DNA of 13,694 nucleotides from Tannerella sp. (GTDB lineage Bacteria > Bacteroidota > Bacteroidia > Bacteroidales > Tannerellaceae), in the NCBI GenBank assembly GCA_031288935.1, contig JAITQL010000040.1, forward strand, positions 1 through 13,694, given 5' to 3'. The position numbers and the translations under genes were made by a program. Positions 12,101 through 13,694 of this stretch are shown here, in pieces; position 1 is the first letter of the stretch, and every line of letters starts with the position of its first letter. Under the pieces are notes generated by a model. That model had not been told where the DNA came from, ran no database searches, and saw only the letters and a list, made by a program, of their open reading frames with translations.

Positions 12101-13694
12101 GGCCGATTCTTATGACCTCGTTCGCGCTGATCTTCGGATTGCTGCCGCTGGCGCTGGCATCGGGCGCCGGCGCAATCGGGAACCGTTCCATCGGTATTTC
12201 GGCCATCGGCGGCATGTTGATCGGAACGCTGCTCGGCGTGCTCGTCATCCCCTCGCTCTTCATCATCTTCCAGAACATCCAGGAGAAATTCACGAAGTCG
12301 GGATGGACCAATGCGAGCAAGGTGATCGCTGTCGGCGTGCTGTTTTCCGTCGGAATGTCATCCTGCGGAACGGTAAACAGGTACAGCGCGCCGGAAGTCG
12401 ACACGGCCGGCCTGTACCGCGACGCGGCGCATGAAACGGATACCGCGACGGTGGCCGCGATTCCCTGGTCGTCGTATTTCACCGACCCCGACCTGCAAAA
12501 GCTGATTGCGGAGGGCTTGCAGGAGAATTTTGACCTCCGGACGGCGCTGTGGCGGATCCGGGAAGCCGAAGCCGGACTGCAGGTTGCCCGTGCGGCGTAT
12601 TTCCCTGTCGCCGGACTGGTCGGGCAGGCTACGCATACGCGGACAAGCGGCAGTGACGGCAGCGACATCCTGGGATACGGCAGCAACCGGTTTCAACTCG
12701 GCATTGCGGTGCAGTGGGAACTGGACGTGTGGGGCAAACTCAACCGGCAGTCCCGCGCGCGGTATGCGCAATTCCTGAACAGCGTTGAATACAGGCGGCT
12801 GATACAGACGACGCTCGTGTCTACCGTCGCAACGTCCTACTATACGCTGCTGGCGCTGGACGAACAGCTGCGCATCACGCGCGGGACGATCGGTCTGCTG
12901 GCGGAAAGCGCCGAGTCGATGCAGTCCATGATGGATGCCGGTCTGCTGAACGCCGCGGCCGTGGAGCAGAGCCGCGCCCTGCTGCACGCCACGCAGGTAT
13001 CCGCGCTCACGCTGGAACAGTCCATCCGCAAGCTGGAGAATGTATTGTCGGTAACGGTCGGCCGTAAACCCGGCTCCATCGAGCGGCAGTCGTTTGCGAC
13101 GTGGACGGCGCCCGCCTCCCTGCCTCACGGCGTGCCGGCGCAGATGCTGGCCTTGCGCCCCGACGTGCGGGCGGCGGAACTGCAATTCCGCGCGGCCTTT
13201 GAATTGCGCCGCGCAGCGCAGGTGTCGCTTTATCCCTCCCTCACCCTCAACTCGGGCACGATGGCAGGATATGGCGCGACGACGCTGGCGGATTTCTTCA
13301 AGCCCGAAAATCTGCTGGCCAACCTCATCGGCGGACTGACGCAACCGCTCTTTGCAGGCAACCAGCTCCGGGCGCAGGTCGTCATCACCAAAGCGCAGGA
13401 GCAGGAGGCGCTTGTCAACTTCCAGAAAACGGTGCTCACCGCAGCCCGCGAAGTTTCCGACGTGCTTTTCACCTATGAGAAGGCATTGGAGAAGACCGGC
13501 CACCGCAATGCCCAGATCGCAGCGCTGGAAAAATCGGTAGACTACACGCAGGAACTGCTCAAGGCAGGCGAGGCGACGTATCTGGAAGTCCTCACCGCAC
13601 AGCAGAATTACCTCGGCGCACGGCTGGCGACCGTCAGCGATCAGCTGGAAAAAGCCCAGGCCGTGATCGACCTCTACCGCGTACTGGGCGGAGG
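9181..13694 (+). CDS. RND (HAE-1/AcrB-type) efflux pump fused to NodT/OprM-type outer-membrane channel; 3' end beyond window
   Basis: One open frame of 1504 codons without a stop. Residues 1 to about 1040 form a complete AcrB-type pump: MLKTFIDRPVLSTVISILIV as TM1, two periplasmic loops, and the proton relay of Asp404 and Asp405 in GIVVDDAIVVVE, Lys942 in GLLAKNAILIVEYA and Arg974 in RLRPILMTS. After SLFIIFQNIQEKFTKS the frame runs into a lipoprotein-type signal (about 1047-1061) and Cys1062, then an OprM-like channel: YSAPEV, IPWSSYFTDPDLQKLI, LRTALWRIREAEAGLQVARA, WELDVWGKL, LRPDVRAAE, SLYPSLTLNSG, QPLFAGNQLRAQV, YLEVLTAQQNYL and LYRVLGGG. The last motif is normally within a few to some tens of residues of the family's C-terminus. 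The two parts are usually separate genes. Pump function is clear; substrates (drugs, bile salts, other amphiphiles) are inferred from the HAE-1 type. Confidence 0.93.
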   Translation, partial: MLKTFIDRPVLSTVISILIVVLGIIGLFLLPVEQYPDIAPPTVRVSATYPGANADVVMNAVVIPLEEQINGVEGMTYMTSSASNTGSATITVFFEKGINPDIAAVNVQNQVARATPLLPQEVTQIGVTVRKQQSSTILMINITSDNLDYNQTFLQNYANIHLLPPIKRVKGVGDANVYGARDYSMRVWLKPDVMAAYRITPQEVIAALQEQNIEAAPGELGQESRQSFQFTLKFTGRLKSAPEFEQIVVRSVDGQILRLRDVAQVELGALNYNVVSRLNGNQSVTIGINQTAGSNAQEVINNIKAVLKEAEVSFPPGMEVVYVQDANEFLDASIEKVVHTLLEAFILVFIVVLVFLQNFRSTLIPAIAVPVAIVGTFFFLQLFGFSVNLLTLFALVLAIGIVVDDAIVVVEAVHAQLDAGVANAREAALNAMKEIAPAIVSITLVMSAVFVPVSFIGGTSGVFYKQFGLTLAISILLSAVNALTLSPALCALFLKGHRGDRRKGFFNRLAFMFNTVFQSATDRYEKALHFLGRRGHRWITVTLLLVMTGILFSLMRIIPTGFVPQEDSGGVMGMVTMAPGASLERTHEVLRQVADVAKQIEHVQYVSDLAGVNFMSGVGSSYATIQIKMDPWNQRDITTNQVAAILKEKTAEIKDATFIFMGTPTLQGFGLSNGVELQMQDRTGGDINLFFDITNQFLAAMRERPEVMMAMTTFNPNFPQKMIEANIAKIKEAGLTLGQVMTTLQAYVGSMYVSNFNVYGKQFRVMVQAAPEYREKLEDLEGYFVRTESGEMAPVTEFLTITDVTAPQTLSRFNMYSSMSVTIIPNFLDGYATGDALKAVTEVAAQVLPDNFTYDYSGMTREEVKSGGQTYLIFALCLIFVYLLLAALYESYLLPLAVICSLPVGLAGVFIFIFGGMAMGTGIVNNIYVQISLIMLIGLLAKNAILIVEYAVQRRKQGMSIVESAVRGAVARLRPILMTSFALIFGLLPLALASGAGAIGNRSIGISAIGGMLIGTLLGVLVIPSLFIIFQNIQEKFTKSGWTNASKVIAVGVLFSVGMSSCGTVNRYSAPEVDTAGLYRDAAHETDTATVAAIPWSSYFTDPDLQKLIAEGLQENFDLRTALWRIREAEAGLQVARAAYFPVAGLVGQATHTRTSGSDGSDILGYGSNRFQLGIAVQWELDVWGKLNRQSRARYAQFLNSVEYRRLIQTTLVSTVATSYYTLLALDEQLRITRGTIGLLAESAESMQSMMDAGLLNAAAVEQSRALLHATQVSALTLEQSIRKLENVLSVTVGRKPGSIERQSFATWTAPASLPHGVPAQMLALRPDVRAAELQFRAAFELRRAAQVSLYPSLTLNSGTMAGYGATTLADFFKPENLLANLIGGLTQPLFAGNQLRAQVVITKAQEQEALVNFQKTVLTAAREVSDVLFTYEKALEKTGHRNAQIAALEKSVDYTQELLKAGEATYLEVLTAQQNYLGARLATVSDQLEKAQAVIDLYRVLGG
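12319..12366 (+). other. internal lipoprotein signal peptide and lipobox at the pump/channel junction
   Basis: Codons 1047-1062 read K-VIAVGVLFSVGMSS-C, followed by GTVNRY. This is a basic residue, a hydrophobic stretch of about 14 residues and a lipobox-like MSSC followed by Gly, as at the start of NodT/OprM lipoproteins. The AcrB-type pump ends in the cytoplasm, so this segment would cross the membrane in the orientation of a signal peptide. No in-frame ATG lies at a position that would give a separate channel gene a full signal: the nearest are GTG 12328 and ATG 12355. Confidence 0.75.

Noticed and set aside
12358..13503. 381-codon open frame on the minus strand
   Set aside because: It is antisense to the channel domain, with Arg/Gln/Gly-rich shadow composition and no domain or start signal.
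12328..13694. A separate outer-membrane channel gene with its own start
   Set aside because: The only in-frame candidates are GTG 12328 without a spaced ribosome binding site and ATG 12355, which would cut off the signal peptide. The continuous frame makes a fusion the simpler reading, though internal initiation at the GTG is not fully excluded.
1..13694. CRISPR arrays, tRNA genes, insertion sequences, prophage or defence genes
   Set aside because: No repeat-spacer pattern, no cloverleaf-like sequence, no transposase or integrase and no recognisable defence protein was seen on either strand.

Overview
The window looks like chromosomal DNA from a member of the Bacteroidota, most likely order Bacteroidales. 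Several gene starts are preceded by TAnnTTTG-type -7 boxes, the primary promoter element of that phylum. Shine-Dalgarno sequences are mostly absent. Two proteins carry Bacteroidota-style lipoprotein signals, and the gene pairs greA/HIT and single-domain arabinose-5-phosphate isomerase/PfkB kinase are familiar in that order. I see no tRNA, rRNA, CRISPR array, insertion sequence or phage gene.

Left part, minus strand (1-3396): a secreted alpha/beta-hydrolase esterase, then the pair greA and a HIT-family protein, then a lipoprotein with a thioredoxin fold that has lost its CXXC active site. The greA leader holds a textbook intrinsic terminator between its promoter and its unusually strong ribosome binding site, which suggests attenuation. 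A divergent promoter region at 3397-3479 separates this block from the plus-strand genes.

Middle part, plus strand (3480-7661): an apparent operon of a single-domain arabinose-5-phosphate isomerase (KDO/LPS sugar supply), a PfkB-family sugar kinase and QueH (queuosine synthesis). After a gene-free stretch of about 320 bases with a terminator come a UbiA-family prenyltransferase (probably MenA, menaquinone synthesis) and a CPBP-family intramembrane protease.

Right part, plus strand (7662-13694): a long leader with repeats and a palindrome, then a tripartite drug efflux system. A periplasmic adaptor lipoprotein is followed by a single open frame of at least 1504 codons. That frame encodes a complete HAE-1/AcrB-type RND pump fused, with almost no linker, to a nearly complete NodT/OprM-type outer-membrane channel. 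A lipoprotein signal peptide sits at the junction in the correct orientation. The simplest reading is a polyprotein that signal peptidase II would cut into pump and channel. This fusion is the most remarkable item in the window. The frame is still open at the window end, but the last residues match the usual end of the channel family.
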